Assembly: GCA_964035545.1 (NCBI GenBank)
Contig: OZ037769.1
Span: 3,751,001 to 3,815,000, forward strand
Length of the DNA: 64,000 bases
Direction: 5' to 3'
DNA from: Bugula neritina
Lineage: Eukaryota; Bryozoa; Gymnolaemata; Cheilostomatida; Bugulidae
Part shown: positions 49,257-62,365 of the stretch, in pieces
Numbering within the stretch: the stretch's first letter is position 1
How the letters are laid out: every line of letters starts with the position of its first letter
Position numbers and translations under genes: made by a program
Notes under the pieces: model-generated
Told to the model about the DNA's origin: nothing
The model's input: only the letters and a program-made list of their open reading frames with translations
Database searches by the model: none

Positions 49257-51664
49257 CTAACTCAAGCCTGTCTCAAACACTGCCAGTGTGCTGTAACCAC
49301 CACATGTACTCTCGTAGTCTGAAGTACACAATTCATCACACTCAGAATCTGATACTTGATAGTATCTGTTAAAATCGTGACTGCAATAACATCCATTTGG
49401 TTGTCCAATTCCAGCAAATAGGTAGCCTACAATAATAAATGTGATTTATAGTTATCAGTCAATAAAATAGTGCAAATATATTATCAGGCTTTGAGTTAAA
49501 TTTAATATTATTTATTTTATTCTTTTTGTGAGTTACAATTCATATTCATTTGACATTAAAGAGGCATATAATCAACCTCATATGTTCTCATGTTGTGCCA
49601 AGTTGCTAAGCTTTAATTTATTTATATAAGACAATAAATGCAATACATATAACACCAGATATAACAAATTGCTTGTTTAAAAGCAAATAAATTTTGCAAA
49701 ACAGTGAATAATTGTGCTTTATAAGTGATATTCTTTTTTAAAATTGTTGCAAAAACTAAATCTTATTCTGACTAATTTATCATAAATTCAGCAGATTGTT
49801 AGATTGTCATATTCTCTCACCTTCATCTTTACATTCACTCTTACACAGTGTAGGAGTCAAGTCATAATCTGAGATGTAAATAGAGACATTCATGGCTCTG
49901 TTTGAAAAATAATCTTGATAGCAGCCTAAAAATACAGTTGGAATCTAAGTTTAGTCATCAGCTTACACTTTATAAGCAGTATGTCAAAATATTTATTTGT
50001 TTTTATGAAAGTGTTTAAATCATTACCATTAAAAACATAATATTATACTTGGTGTTCGATTGTAAGCTGAAAATTTGATATATGGCATGGCTTTAAGAAT
50101 AATCGTGAATGTTTTCTCACCCAAATAGTCTGTTTTGTAGATAGAGTTGGATAAAAATCCTCCACAGTTCTCATTCCCAACTGGACAATCAAGGTTACAA
50201 AAATACGATTCACCATATGAACCGTAAGACTGTCCACAGTGACATTCAGTCTCTGATTGTAGTCCAGCATACCTGTAACCTAACAATTGTAAACTTATTA
50301 AATTATTCCTGCACAAAAGTTTTGTGTAATGTTTTGGCTCAATTTGATTAAAAAAACAAAACTGAGCAGGCATAGTTGTTAGTTTTTACACACTAAAGTA
50401 GAGCCCGAAAATTTATATGCCGCTTTTATAATTTCAATCTGGCCTATTTGCTACTTTTAGAAATCTTCAGTTATAGCTAAAAAAAAGAGTACTTCATGAA
50501 TAATCAGCAACTGTTTGGTCAACTAGAGAGCTGTATTTCACACAAGGCAATAGTAGACTAAAAACACAGCTGTAATTATAATATGTTTAGAAATTAAAAG
50601 TCTTGGAGGTATACTCACACTGACTAAAAATAAAAATTAACAATTTTTTTTTGATTTGTCAGATTCAAATTAGTTTAGTTACAATGGGTTGATATTTCAC
50701 ATTACTTTTACTTTTACGTTATGTAATCATGCCTAAAATTTAACTTTTCAATTGTTTCCAACTCCCAGCTTTTCTAGCAATTATATTGAGACTCGTATAG
50801 CAATGTTTTGCCTACCTTTGTTTGAACACGTAGAAACACACTGGCTGGGGTTGTTGTCCCAAAAGTATGTTAACACTGGTAGGTCATTTGTCCAAAGAGA
50901 ATCTTGGTAGCAGCCAAGATAGTGATACTTCTGGTCTTCTACAGCATTGTTTTATTATACATAAAAGGTTTCACACAAATATATGTTCATCAAAATGTGT
51001 ATATTATTTTTCAAACCTTGATAGTACAAAATTAAAACTACCATTTTTGAAGTAAAACTAGAAGCAAAAGAAAGTTATATTTATTTAATAATCACTGGCA
51101 AATTAGTAAAACGAAATTAAAAAATATCAATTTTAATTGCATTTTGATTTTAATAATCAGCTTAAAACATTCTCAATAAATCAGACCTAATAATAGTATA
51201 TTGAAAGTCTTTAAACTTAGACTTAAAATTATTTAAACCAGAGCCTATAATTGAGCTCATTCATTTGAATATTATTATAAATTGACACTTTTTATTCACC
51301 GCTATACTACAGCACCTATACAAGTATAGCTTTAGATTAAATAGATAAAAGCAACCTCAGGTTTTCAAATGATAGTAGAAAACTGTTGGTTTATAAATAT
51401 ACATTAGTATATTTTGATTTTACTTCAACTGCATTCAGGTAATGTTTAAAAATAGAATTTGACATCTGCATAGATCATCAAATGTCTTTTTTAAACAACA
51501 TTTAAAAGTTATAGAGTTAAAAGATAGGATATTTTATGCTTTCAATTTAATATGCTTTAGTAAAACTATAAGTTTTACTATTGCGAAGGTGTGGGCCATG
51601 GTACTCTGTTCTGTGCTGATGAGGGGACAAATCCCGAAACAGCTGCTGTCCACAGATTGAGATA

Positions 51665-51724
<60 letters not shown>

Positions 51725-54700
51725 ATGGGCAACTTGGTTATTTATATATGTTTTACATGTTGTGTAAATTTTTAGCCCATGTAGTTTACAAATATCTAAA
51801 GCTTAATGCAACAGTTACTTGCATACACTTACTATTGGCATCAGTTTTAAACACTGAGTTGAAGTTGTCTCCCCCACATGTGAGGTCGCTGTAGTAGTCA
51901 CAAGCTTCATCACAAGATTGTCGGAGAGATTCGCTATATCTGTTTGGGTCGTTGCCACAGTAACAGTTCCTGCCACTCAAACCAGCGAACTCATATCCTG
52001 CAACGAACTTGATAAATAAACAAACCCAAGCTTATGTGGTGGTTTGTAGAGTAGATATATTTGAAAAGTGTTTTTATATTTGAAGCTCTTATAACCCATT
52101 ATATAGTTTATCTACTTAAGATAATTCTAGAAGATGTTGTAATTTTATATTAAATGTTGTATATTGCAATTTTGAATGCAATTTATTGCAACAGTATTTT
52201 TCTTTCAGCATATCAAATATATAATATATAATATGATATAAAGAGAAAATTATACATTATTATATATTATATACAACAAATGAGCATAAACCTAGGCTAT
52301 TTACTGTTTGAATTTAGCATTTTTACTTCAATGACTTTTTTCTTATTAGCTGAGAAAATTTAGACTGTTTTTATCTTGAAAACTATTAAAACCGAAAGAA
52401 ACAATATAATAGAGTATAGAGGTTGTTGCAAGCACTTTATAATATACAAAATTTGTGTAAACTGAATAAAGAAGGTGTAGTAACTGTAGTATTAAGATTA
52501 GCCAGTGGTGTAATGGTATAGTGCATGCATGCAAGCCGGGAAGGTTTCGAGTTTGAATCCCAGTGGGGGCAAAAGTTTGATAGTATCTCACTTACCATCG
52601 TCACCACACCGAGATGTGCAGGTTTGTGGAGTAGCATCATAGTAACCCAAATAGTAGGAGGTATCATCTAAAGCTGATGAGAATGTAGAATCAGCAAAGC
52701 AACCTACAAATACATTTAGATAGTCAGCTAGTTCTCCGTAAATATTATGGAATTCATCACTTCGTTTTGTGCAACGATGCCATGTTTTGACAAATTTAGT
52801 ACTATATATATACAGTGATTTAACCTATCTCACAGTCTCAGTTCTCACAAGAAAGCTTAGACCTCCCCCCCCCCCTCTTTTGTGGCTTATGCATGTGTAT
52901 ATATTAGAACAAAATGAGAAAAATTGACAAATCCATGAGTTAAATCTGATAATGAGGTTTCTAGACCTGCAGCTCAGTGAGATACAGAGAGAGCACTACG
53001 CATTAATATTCATGTTTTGTGCCAATCAATGTAGCGCAGGTCGTTATTCGTCAGTCAAATTCTTATAATTCTACAATATCTATAATAAACTTTAATGAGC
53101 CTAAAGAAATGTTATTTGTATGCACGTTACATTTGAAGGATGCGATTTATAATAGCAGATCAAATGATAGTATTGAACTGCATTTCTAAAGAATTTAATC
53201 AGTTGTATAGAATTTTGTTTATTTTATATGTCTATATAAACTATAAAGTTGCAAAAAATATAATATATACTGCATCAAAAAAACTAATTGGCAAGCTTAA
53301 GTTCAATAGATTAAAAGAAAATTAGCTTTCAATCATTATATTTTTATTATAAAAGTTATCAAATATATACTATTGTTTTATTGTACAATATTTAAAGAAT
53401 TTTGCAATAAGTATAATAAATCCTTTTACACAAACTAAAATTTAAATATTGATTAGTTTGTTCATGTGTAATAAACTGATAACCAGAAATAAAACTATAA
53501 GCTTAAATAAACATATGTACTGAGCATTACAAGAATTATAAGTCAAACAAGTGATGACACAGATACTCACCAAGATAGTTTGTTCTGTAAACCGAGTTGA
53601 TATAACTTCCCCCACATTCTCTGTTGTCAGCAGGACAAACAGAGTTGCAATCACTTTGATCTAACTCAGAATATGAGCCATAAGATGAGCCACAGTAGCA
53701 GAGATATTCGTCCTGCAGGCCTGCATATTTGTAACCTGAGAAAAACGCAATTAATTCAATTTAATTTAATTTGATTGTTTTAATAAAAGATATTTTAAAA
53801 AACACTGGTTATTATTTGTAAATAGTATTTGCTAGCAGCTTATATTTTATTCAATTAAGTTCCTCTTGTAATAATTCATATTAATTTAATCTAACGGTAT
53901 TGCTACAATATATGGCAGTTTGAAAGAATTTTTTGTACAACAAAAAACACAAAGTTGTTCAATTATTTTGAAAAATAAAATAATTCTTAGAATCATTAAA
54001 ACTACTTTCAGTGAAGTTATAACGTGTGAAGTGTGAAGCTCAGTCAAATTTTAAAAATTTATTGCAAAATAATGAAAATTGTTACAAATCTTGTTTAAAA
54101 TTTATTGATATTGCAATAATATCTCAATTTAATACTTAACAGTGCTGCAACTCACCTCTTTCAGAGCAGTAACCGCTACACTTTGAGACGGAGTTGTCTG
54201 TTCCAAAGTTGTAATAGTCACCATCAAGGTCTCTTATAAATGCGCTATCATCATAGCATCCCATGTAAATTGGTTCGGCTAATAATTAACAAGAAAAAAA
54301 ATTTGTACAAGCTTTTCTTAAACATTGATAAAATTCACAACATTTAAAATACTTTGTCTTAATAATCTATATAAGGAATAAAAATGTACAAAATAATTTC
54401 TCTTTTTTGGCTTCAATATATACAATGGCTTTTTTATTAGCAAATACTTTGTTAAATAGAGTACAGCAAAAATAGTTAAATTTAGTAATTATTTGATTAT
54501 ATGCAAGGCTTACAAACAAACATGCACCTATAATATTTGTAAAATAATTGCCACCACTGGGAATCAAACCCAAATCCTCTGGCTTGCAAGCAAGTGTGCT
54601 ACCATTACACCACAGAGGCCACAAGGCAAACTCAACACTACAATATTATAACTGTTAGATATAATACTTACTTGTCCATTCCTGCGTGGTGTATTCAGGA

Positions 54701-56136
54701 GTTAAGTCACTCCCACTACCGACACCAAATATGATTACCACAACCTGTAAAGTTCAACAAAATATATATAAAACTTTTGCAGTTCGAGCTAAATAAATAT
54801 ACATAAATTACTAGACTTATAGAACTATCTAGGAAGCTATTTTAGTCCAATTTTTGCAAATTAAATATCATATATAATAACTAAGTAGCCTAATACAATA
54901 GACATAAGTATATATAATACTTTAGTAATGTCATAGACATATAGGTATATAATATATACGTACACGTAGGTAAACAATATATTATACTGAAGTAATACCA
55001 TAGACATAAGTATGGGGTGCTAAAATAATATCATTTTCAGAAATTTGAATTTTTAGACTGAATTACATTTTCCAATGCATCTCGTGCATATTCTTGCAAT
55101 AATACTGTACATACACAGAGAATATTTGAACAGCTACCTACCACAGTTACTGCAGCTATAATTATCAACAACCCAATTCCTAGTCCTGTGAGTGAGAGAG
55201 ATTTAGACTGGCAGATCCTTGTCTTGTGGGCAGCAGCATTTCCTCGTCTAGCATCTTCACCAGATAAATATGCCATGACAGCACCAGCAATTCCCAGTGG
55301 CAGGCAAAGTATGGCTGTCAGAATTCCAACAACCATCCAGCATGTTGAACCTGTGTCTGTTACCTACAGATAAACATGGTATTTAATTTATACTTTAATT
55401 TTTAATATGATGATTACTTACATTAAACTAAGTTGTTAAGTAATTTTTAATAAAAAAAAAACTGTGATGCAGTAAAACTTGTGAAATACTTTTTTTGCTT
55501 TAAATTAAGAATATTCTTGTAAGCTCAATCTAATAATAATTAGCTTTAACTTTAGCTACAACTTATATTGAGCGCTTCTACATTACCTGTATTTTTTATT
55601 TATTTACACTGTTACACTATATTTATAGAAATACATATATGCAAAAAAATCATACATGAGCTCATGACTGAATGAGGCTGAGTTACCTGTGTCACCACCT
55701 GCTGGCCAGTGCCATGTCCATAAGCAGGTGCTTGTCCAGGTGCTACTCCAGAACTAGGAGTGGCAAATACTGGCTGAGTGGCAGGTGCTACTTTATTATT
55801 ACTTAGACCATTTTGTGAGAAATGGCCATGGTGAGCATATCCAGGTGGTGGCTGTGTTTGAGGGGCATATCCAGGTGGTGGCTGTGTTTGAGAGGCATAT
55901 CCATGCGGTGGTGGCTGTGTTTGAGAGGCATATCCAGGTGGAGGGGCATTCCCTTGTTGGGGTACAAACTGCTGTTGGTAACCTGGAGAGGGTTGACCAG
56001 GCTGAGGGTTTAAAAGATGTGTTGGTGCATTTCCCACAGGCTGTGCCTCAACTGGCTGTGGTGCTGGAACACACTGCTCGTTACCATAATTCTGGACTCC
56101 ATTATTAACATAATCTTTCATTTCCATTTCTGCCAT
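49257..56136 (-). CDS. Gene D: intact CD225/dispanin protein with four WSC domains (620 aa)
   Basis: Exons in transcript order: 56136-55687, 55363-55142, 54744-54672, 54278-54156, 53735-53571, 52703-52596, 51997-51833, 50938-50816, 50279-50121, 49925-49821, 49426-49257, total 1863 nt. Exon number, phases and most lengths equal gene C, its inverted paralog. Residues 1-150 are Pro/Gln-rich with three PPGY motifs in GYAP/GYAS repeats. Residues 151-224 are CD225, one codon shorter than in C because the CC pair of the first helix is a single Cys (ILCLPLG). WSC domains are at 249-344, 345-435, 436-529 and 530-620. All first-half exons start GC[YF] and second-half exons hold YCG/HCG and CGG. The acceptor 18 bp before the ATG implies a noncoding first exon ending at 56786. 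Introns carry two SINE heads and a MITE. Confidence 0.9.
51661..51722. repeat. (AT)n microsatellite
   Basis: About 60 bp AT run inside the intron of gene D between WSC2 and WSC3. Confidence 0.93.
52499..52570 (+). mobile_element. tRNA-derived SINE head
   Basis: A box TGGTGTAATGG at 52506-52516 and B-box-like GTTTGAATC. The anticodon arm GCATGCATGCAAGC cannot form a normal 7-base loop, so it is not a working tRNA. It lies 25 bp from the splice donor of gene D exon 6, antisense to the gene. Confidence 0.65.
54549..54620 (-). mobile_element. tRNA-derived SINE head
   Basis: Reverse-strand A box TGGTGTAATGG and B-box-like GTTTGATTC. It shares its leader (GTAGTGTTGAGTTTGCC) and the ACTTGCTTGCAAGCCAGAGG core with the element at 14365-14441. 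It lies in the intron between CD225 and WSC1 of gene D, in sense orientation. Confidence 0.7.
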
Positions 56137-56219
56137 TGTCCTACTGAAGTGACCCTAAAAAATGATGATTATTTTTGAAGAAGAATAGTATTATACTTGG
56201 AACATCGGTTAACTACAAA

Positions 56220-56507
56220 TTACCCCCTATTCACACTTACCGTAACAGCAAATATCAGCCATTATTAATGGCTGCAGTTTTCAAAGTCTGCAATTAGGTA
56301 CGATCTATGACACTTCATTGGACAATTATATCTAATGAATTAACGCAAAAGTTTTTCTGTTCAATAGGAGTCCGCCGCAACTTATTTGAATCAAGCAGTG
56401 CTTGATCCTACCGTACCGCAACACCGTACAGGAAGCTCAGACATTTGTAAAAATAGCTGATATTTGCTGTTACGGCGTATAATACAGTAAGTGTGAATAG
56501 GGAGTTA
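56220..56507. mobile_element. MITE in the 5' intron of gene D, TTA target duplication
   Basis: Terminal inverted repeats CCCCCTATTCACACTTAC and GTAAGTGTGAATAGGGAG bound a 282-bp element (56223-56504), flanked by TTA on both sides. A 3-bp TTA duplication suggests PIF/Harbinger, but TA alone would fit Tc1/mariner. Inverted similarity extends inward (GTAACAGCAAATATCAGC / GCTGATATTTGCTGTTAC). No transposase is present. Gene C has no counterpart, so the insertion followed the C/D duplication. Confidence 0.8.
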
Positions 56508-56785
56508 TATTCTGACAATAAAACTCGATATATGTAGTAGATAGCAAGTTGATATGAGTTTAAAGCTATAAAGCTGCAGTTTTTCTTTTAGAGAAGATAA
56601 ACAGTTGAACAATGATTATTCTTTCAATATTTATTTTAGTGAATTAGTTTTTTAAAAATATAATTAAACCTAATCACACAAGCATCACTAATTATAATGT
56701 ATTGCTTAAGATTGTAAATCATGGGCTATACGTTTTATGCTGGTTTAAACTCAACGTAGTAACTAAGCAGTTAGTTTATGCTTAC

Positions 56786-56862
56786 CTGCAAGTAGCAGCA
56801 ACCTATATTGTGTAGTACTGATACCGTGTTACACAAGAATGTGAATGCCTTAATAAATCAAT
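56786..56862 (-). promoter_or_regulatory. Conserved promoter and 5' noncoding exon of gene D
   Basis: Reverse-strand match to the gene C promoter block (19955-20030): GTATTGATTTATTA, GGCATTCA, TTGTGTAACACGGTATCAG, CAATATAGG. It ends in a consensus donor CAG|GTAAGC at 56786/56785, which pairs with the acceptor before the ATG exon. Confidence 0.65.
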
Positions 56863-57959
56863 ACGTAAAACAATTATGCAATTATGTTATGCTAAACATT
56901 GCTTTTGTGGAGACAAAGAACTCAAAAACGCAATTAACGTATTAAAAAGTTGTGCCGAGTTACAGTCAACAAAGTATCTATTGTTCAACTATGCTATTCA
57001 AATATATTTGTTTCCTAAAAAATCAATAGCACAATAGCCGCCATAGTATTAATTTGTTTTTACGTGATTAGCCTTTTAATAAAATTAGACTAAGGTTTGC
57101 GATGTCAGCACGGTAATGAACAGTGAGATAAAAACAAGGCGATAGAAGTTGTTTCATTTTGTGACTGAAGTAGAAACATTGGTTCACGATGATTTTGACC
57201 GACTAATTTTATTCAGGGGAAAGACTAAATAATAACATATTATACATATTTAGTCTAGCTGACCTTACAATGATAAGACGTAAAACACAATGATCCTAAT
57301 AGTAATAGTGACAGCTAGCTCAGTTTTAGCTGTAACGTGATTATATATGCTAACTCAGGAAAAATATTACTGAAGGCAACAGTATTGGTTTTAGAGTTTC
57401 TTTTGTCCTGAAAAATATGGTATAAGTAATTTTTTTTTAAATATTTATTTAAAATGAAATCCAAAATATTGCATCATAACATAATAACAAAATATATAGT
57501 AATTTTATTTATGAAGCAAGCTAACAGTTGCATATAATATTATAGTGTTATACTGCATGCTAGTTACGCAACAAATCAATAACCATGAAATAATGAAAAT
57601 CCATTTGATTATAATGTCTAACGAGGAATGTTTATTCAAACTGTTGACCATTGGTATAATATATTAACACTGTCAGAAATTTTCATAGATCTTTATGCTA
57701 ATTTAACAGTTAGTTTCATGTTATCTGACCACTTTGTTCTGAGAAGATATCAATTAGTAAGCAATAATAAATGTTTGGTGACTCTGAAGGATACAATAAG
57801 AAAAAAGAACAGATAAACAGGAACATTCTAGTAATAAGCCTTATAGCTAGAACGACAAAATTATATGTAGTATAGATGAAGAAAGCAATAGTGTTCAATG
57901 TTTCATAATACTGAGAAAAAGGACAGCCAGAACAAGTCACGGCATGCAATAAGCAAGTG
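56863..57959. other. intergenic, no gene seen
   Basis: AT-rich sequence between the gene D promoter and the minisatellite. The open frames here are short and show no family resemblance. Confidence 0.5.
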
Positions 57960-59033
57960 TGTTGACTCTCTACAACAGGTGACAGTAGTGTAGAGACTAG
58001 ACACTATCTAACAGGTGACAGTAGTGTACAGACTAGACATTCTATAACAACAGGTGACAGTAGTGTAGAGACTAGACACTATCTAACAGGTGACAGTGGT
58101 GTACAGACTAGACACTCTATAACAACAGGTGACAGTGGTGTCTAGACTAGACACTATCTAACAGGTGACAGTGGTGTACAGACTAGACACTCTATAACAA
58201 CAGGTGACAGTAGTGTAGAGACTAGACACTATCTAACAGGTGACAGTGGTGTACAGACTAGACACTCTATAACAACAGGTGACAGTGGTGTCTAGACTAG
58301 ACACTATCTAACAGGTGACAGTGGTGTATAGACTAGACACTCTACAACAGGTGACAGTGGTGTACAGACTAGACACTCTATAACAACAGGTGACAGTGGT
58401 GTCTAGACTAGACACTATCTAACAGGTGACAGTGGTGTATAGACTAGACACTCTACAACAGGTGACAGTGGTGTAGAGATTAGACACTCTACAACATGTG
58501 ACAGTAGTGTAGAGACTAGACACTATCTAACAGGTGACAGTGGTGTACAGACTAGACACTCTACAACAGGTGACAGTGGTGTAGAGATTAGACACTATCT
58601 AACAGGTGACAGTGGTGTATAGACTAGACACTATCTAACAGGTGACAGTGGTGTACAGACTAGACACTCTATAACAACAGGTGACAGTGGTGTCTAGACT
58701 AGACACTATCTAACAGGTGACAGTGGTGTATAGACTAGACACTCTACAACAGGTGACAGTGGTGTAGAGATTAGACACTCTACAACATGTGACAGTAGTG
58801 TAGAGACTAGACACTATCTAACAGGTGACAGTGGTGTACAGACTAGACACTCTATAACAACAGGTGACAGTGGCGTATAGACTAGACACTATCTAACAGG
58901 TGACAGTGGTGTACAGACTAGACACTCTATAACAACAGGTGACAGTGGTGTATAGACTAGACACTATCTAACAGGTGACAGTGGTGTATAGACTAGACAC
59001 TATCTAACAGGTGACAGTGGTGTATAGACACAT
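57960..59033. repeat. 35-38 bp minisatellite (ACAGGTGACAGTGGTGTA...)
   Basis: About 1.07 kb of units such as ACAGGTGACAGTGGTGTACA then GACTAGACACTCTATAAC, with two alternating subtypes (CTATCTAACAGG and CTCTATAACAACAGG) that form higher-order blocks. The array ends about 17 bp from the stop codon of gene G, so the G 3' untranslated region probably runs through it. Confidence 0.95.
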
Positions 59034-59049
59034 GTAGAGAAGTTAGTAG

Positions 59050-61058
59050 TTAGAGAAGCCAGTGGAACATGAAACGGAGCCAACGACATGACCAGGTAAC
59101 AATAGTGTTGGTGAGACGACAGAAGCTACTGAAGAGAGCTGAAAGTGAATATGGAGCAGGTGGTGGGTTGGCAGAGTTTCTAGATGGGAGAGAATAAGTT
59201 GCTGAAACTGCAGTGAGTTCATTCCTGGTGACATCAGTTGAGGATAAGTTTGATCTGGCGGGCTCTGTAGTTCTTTGGTTAGGTATGATGGAAGCAGAGA
59301 TTTCTGACATTGGACTATTGGTAAAAGAAGTGATGTTTGTTGCTGAGGAAGAAGGAATAGTGTTGTTGTTTTTTATCTTTTTCTGATAGCGGCTGAAATC
59401 GGATATGTCTGGCATTGAGCCAGCAGTGAATGTGTTACAATCTGATCTGTTTGAGTCTATGAACTGTTTGTAAAAACTATTGCGGATTTCATTGAAGACA
59501 GGGCGTACATGAAGTTGGCCATCTGACTGAGATCTATAAAGTAGTTGTGTAGCAGTGTTTTCAGGTGGGGTGTAGGCTTTAAACTGAGGAGTGGTTGTGA
59601 AATTTATACTTTGGTCTTTGTGAATATTGGCTGCTGGTTGCCCAAGCTGTGGAACAAACATGTCAGGAAAACTCCTGGTAGTCTCATCACATCCAGAAGA
59701 GCTGGAAGGAACTCTAAAGTTTTGTGGCACTGGAGGTAGCCTATAGAAAAACAGATTAATAATTTAATTTTGAGGATCTTACAACTGTTTCAAAAGATTT
59801 GAAATGACAAACAACAATTTAACAGTTACTAAAATACATCCATGGTTTGAATATTGTGTTTTCACTTATTGAAAACCATGTTCAAGTAATATCAGGAAAT
59901 TGTTACACTTTTCTATTATCTTCAAGACATTATCGTACTATACCTTCTATTTCTATTATTGATAGATCTGGTAGCTTCTCCTTGATCACTGCCACGAGAA
60001 TTAGAGCCTTCTGCAAAAGATCCAAACATGATATTCACACCACTCCTTTGCTTGCCGCCATTTGGTACAGGTGCTGGACATTTTTTAGTTGAATGAGAAG
60101 CCACATTGCCTGTTGCACTGGTATATTGTCTGTAAACATGTTAATAACTGATTTAATATATATATAATGTCACAATATAGCATATGGGCATTGTTCACAA
60201 GTTATGCAGTCTTTAGCAACTGTTCACAATTAAAGCATGCATTTATAACTAATTAATGTTTGATACGATCACAAAGTATTAAGCTATGAAAATGAGAAAA
60301 GCTAAATTAGCTACTTACTTTTTCTTGTTATTAGCTGTCCTTGAAGTAGGTGTACCACTTGGGGTAGACTGAGACTGCTGTGGAGAGTTTAAGTCATCAC
60401 AGTTTCTGCTGCCATTACTCCTTTGACTACGGCTATTTCCACTACTTCCTTGAGCCTCCCTACATCGGGATTATCAGTAGGCTACATGCATGTATTTAAA
60501 ATTCCCAATTAAATTATCCTTTTAAAACAAACTACAACTTATAAAAGGCAAAGCAAATCAAAATACTTACTCTTTGTTTTTCCTTTGACGAGCTGATAGT
60601 CCTAACATCATTACTATTGGGAGAATTTGTCCAATCCCACCCTGTATAATTATACAAAATTTATGTTATAATTATATATTATTATCTATTATTCTAGAAG
60701 CATATAAATAAGTATAAAGGAGAATCTTATTTAATCATCATTACATATTACTGCTTAATAAATTTTGCTTTTTGACTACCACAATTGTTTCCCAGTTTTT
60801 CAAACCATTGCAGTAGAATGAGCAAAACCTATCACTAGTTATTCTTATTAACTTTTAGTAAAAAATTTTATGAATCATACATTAAGAGCTAGAAGGTTGC
60901 AGAAGACTGCTGACATCTATAAATTAGAATAGTTATACTAAAACTAATACTAAAACTAATACAGTAATAATACTATTAGTCACTATTACTATTGGAACAG
61001 TATTGTGTATAGTTTGATTCTCACAACAGAAATATGTAGAATGAGTGATACTCACCAT
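59050..61058 (-). CDS. Gene G: paralog of gene F (363 aa)
   Basis: Exons in transcript order: 61058-61056 (ATG only), 60641-60571, 60459-60319, 60129-59944 and 59740-59050, total 1092 nt. Exons 1-4 have exactly the lengths of gene F (3, 71, 141, 186). The last exon is 39 nt shorter because 13 codons including the first SMPDI motif are missing (EIRN joins SFYKQFIDSN directly). The N-terminus (GGIGQILPIVMMLGLSARQR) and the hydrophobic C-terminus (FCRLTNTIVTWSCRWLR) are almost unchanged, while the Ser/Thr-rich middle varies more. No known domain is recognised. It is transcribed away from its conserved CRE-like promoter toward the minisatellite. Confidence 0.85.
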
Positions 61059-61262
61059 GATAATGACGTTAGAGTTGAGAACTACAGATACCTCGGTATA
61101 TACACCTCAGTATACAGAGTATAAGTAACACTAAATCTAACAAATTATACAGAAATCTTCAGAAAATATTAGATTGAAAACTAGCTTTGATCATTTGAGA
61201 ATCAGAATAGATGCTTTGAGATGTGTTCAACAATGGGATGATGTCATCCAATCTCATTGTTA
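61059..61262 (-). promoter_or_regulatory. Conserved promoter of gene G
   Basis: Reverse-strand counterpart of 44990-45198, with GATGACATCAT, CTCAAAGCATCTATTCTGAT, TTTAGTGTTACTTA, CTGTATACTGAGGTGTATA and AACGTCATTATC directly before the ATG. The degree of identity is higher than in the introns. Confidence 0.6.
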
Positions 61263-62365
61263 CAAATCTTTTTATATACAGAAATATAATTATTGGCAAC
61301 TTTCCAATAGTTCAAACAAACAAAATGTTAAAATAATATGCAGTTATTAAATAATTTTCAAAGTCTAATTTTAAAATTCAGTATAACTGTTTGATAAATA
61401 TTAATACTAACAACAAGCTTCGTGGAGTTTTGTCATATGCTTATAGTGCGATATATTTTTAGCATTATACATCATGTTAAAGACACCAGATTAGTTCATA
61501 AGTATCCTTTATGACTTCAGTATGATCTCATCCAACAGTACTATAGTTTTTCAGTAAGTTAGCCCTTCTGTTATAATCTTCCATTTTATATGATCAACAA
61601 ATAATACGCTGACTGCCAACCATTCATAGCTCGCTGCCTCGACTAGCTGCAGTTCTACTGCACTATGGGCCTTGTCATTTTGTTTATTTTTCTCAACTGT
61701 ATGTATTTTTTCCGTCTGCGACAAAATAAAACAATTAACAAACAAACAAACATTTTGCTATTTATAAAATAATGTAACTTTATATATAAAATAATATGTT
61801 TACTGTCACTGCCTCTGTTAAAAATTTATGTATAATTAGAATCATAGCTTTGCCACATTGAAATCTGTAAATGGTCAAGTCTTCACATTTATATATTTGA
61901 AAACTTTTTTTAAGCAGTTCAGAAAAATAATATTTTTTTGAATATATAATTTATTTATATAAAGCAGTTGCATTAAAGTCTAATAAATATTATCATATTA
62001 GGGTCAAAGTAGAAAATGAGAAATTGTAAAAATATATTGAGTATATAAATCAATGCACAAGCAATTATATAAACATATAATATGCTAAATATATGTTTTT
62101 AGTTTTGAAGTAACAGTCTGCTGAAAATGAATCACTCAACTTTTATAAATATAACTTGTATGGGTGAATTTGTGGTTGTGGTTTGCATGAACTTATGATT
62201 GTGGATTCATTTGATGCAACTGTTTCGAAACCTCGACTGAAAATGCGTAGCTTGAAAACACAGTGATAGTGACAGGTATAAAATACAATTATGAACCTAA
62301 TCTACATGGAGCTACGAAGCAGTTCTATTAAATTGTTATTTTTTTCCAAGCATAATAAGTTTCAA
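61263..62365. other. intergenic G-E
   Basis: No exon recognised. AT-rich, with no clear repeat. Confidence 0.45.

Noticed and set aside
52865-52875. C-tract as a regulatory element
   Set aside because: An 11-base homopolymer in an intron with no further support.
55785-56108. Forward open frames over 55785-56108
   Set aside because: Antisense shadow of the Pro/Gln repeat exon of gene D.
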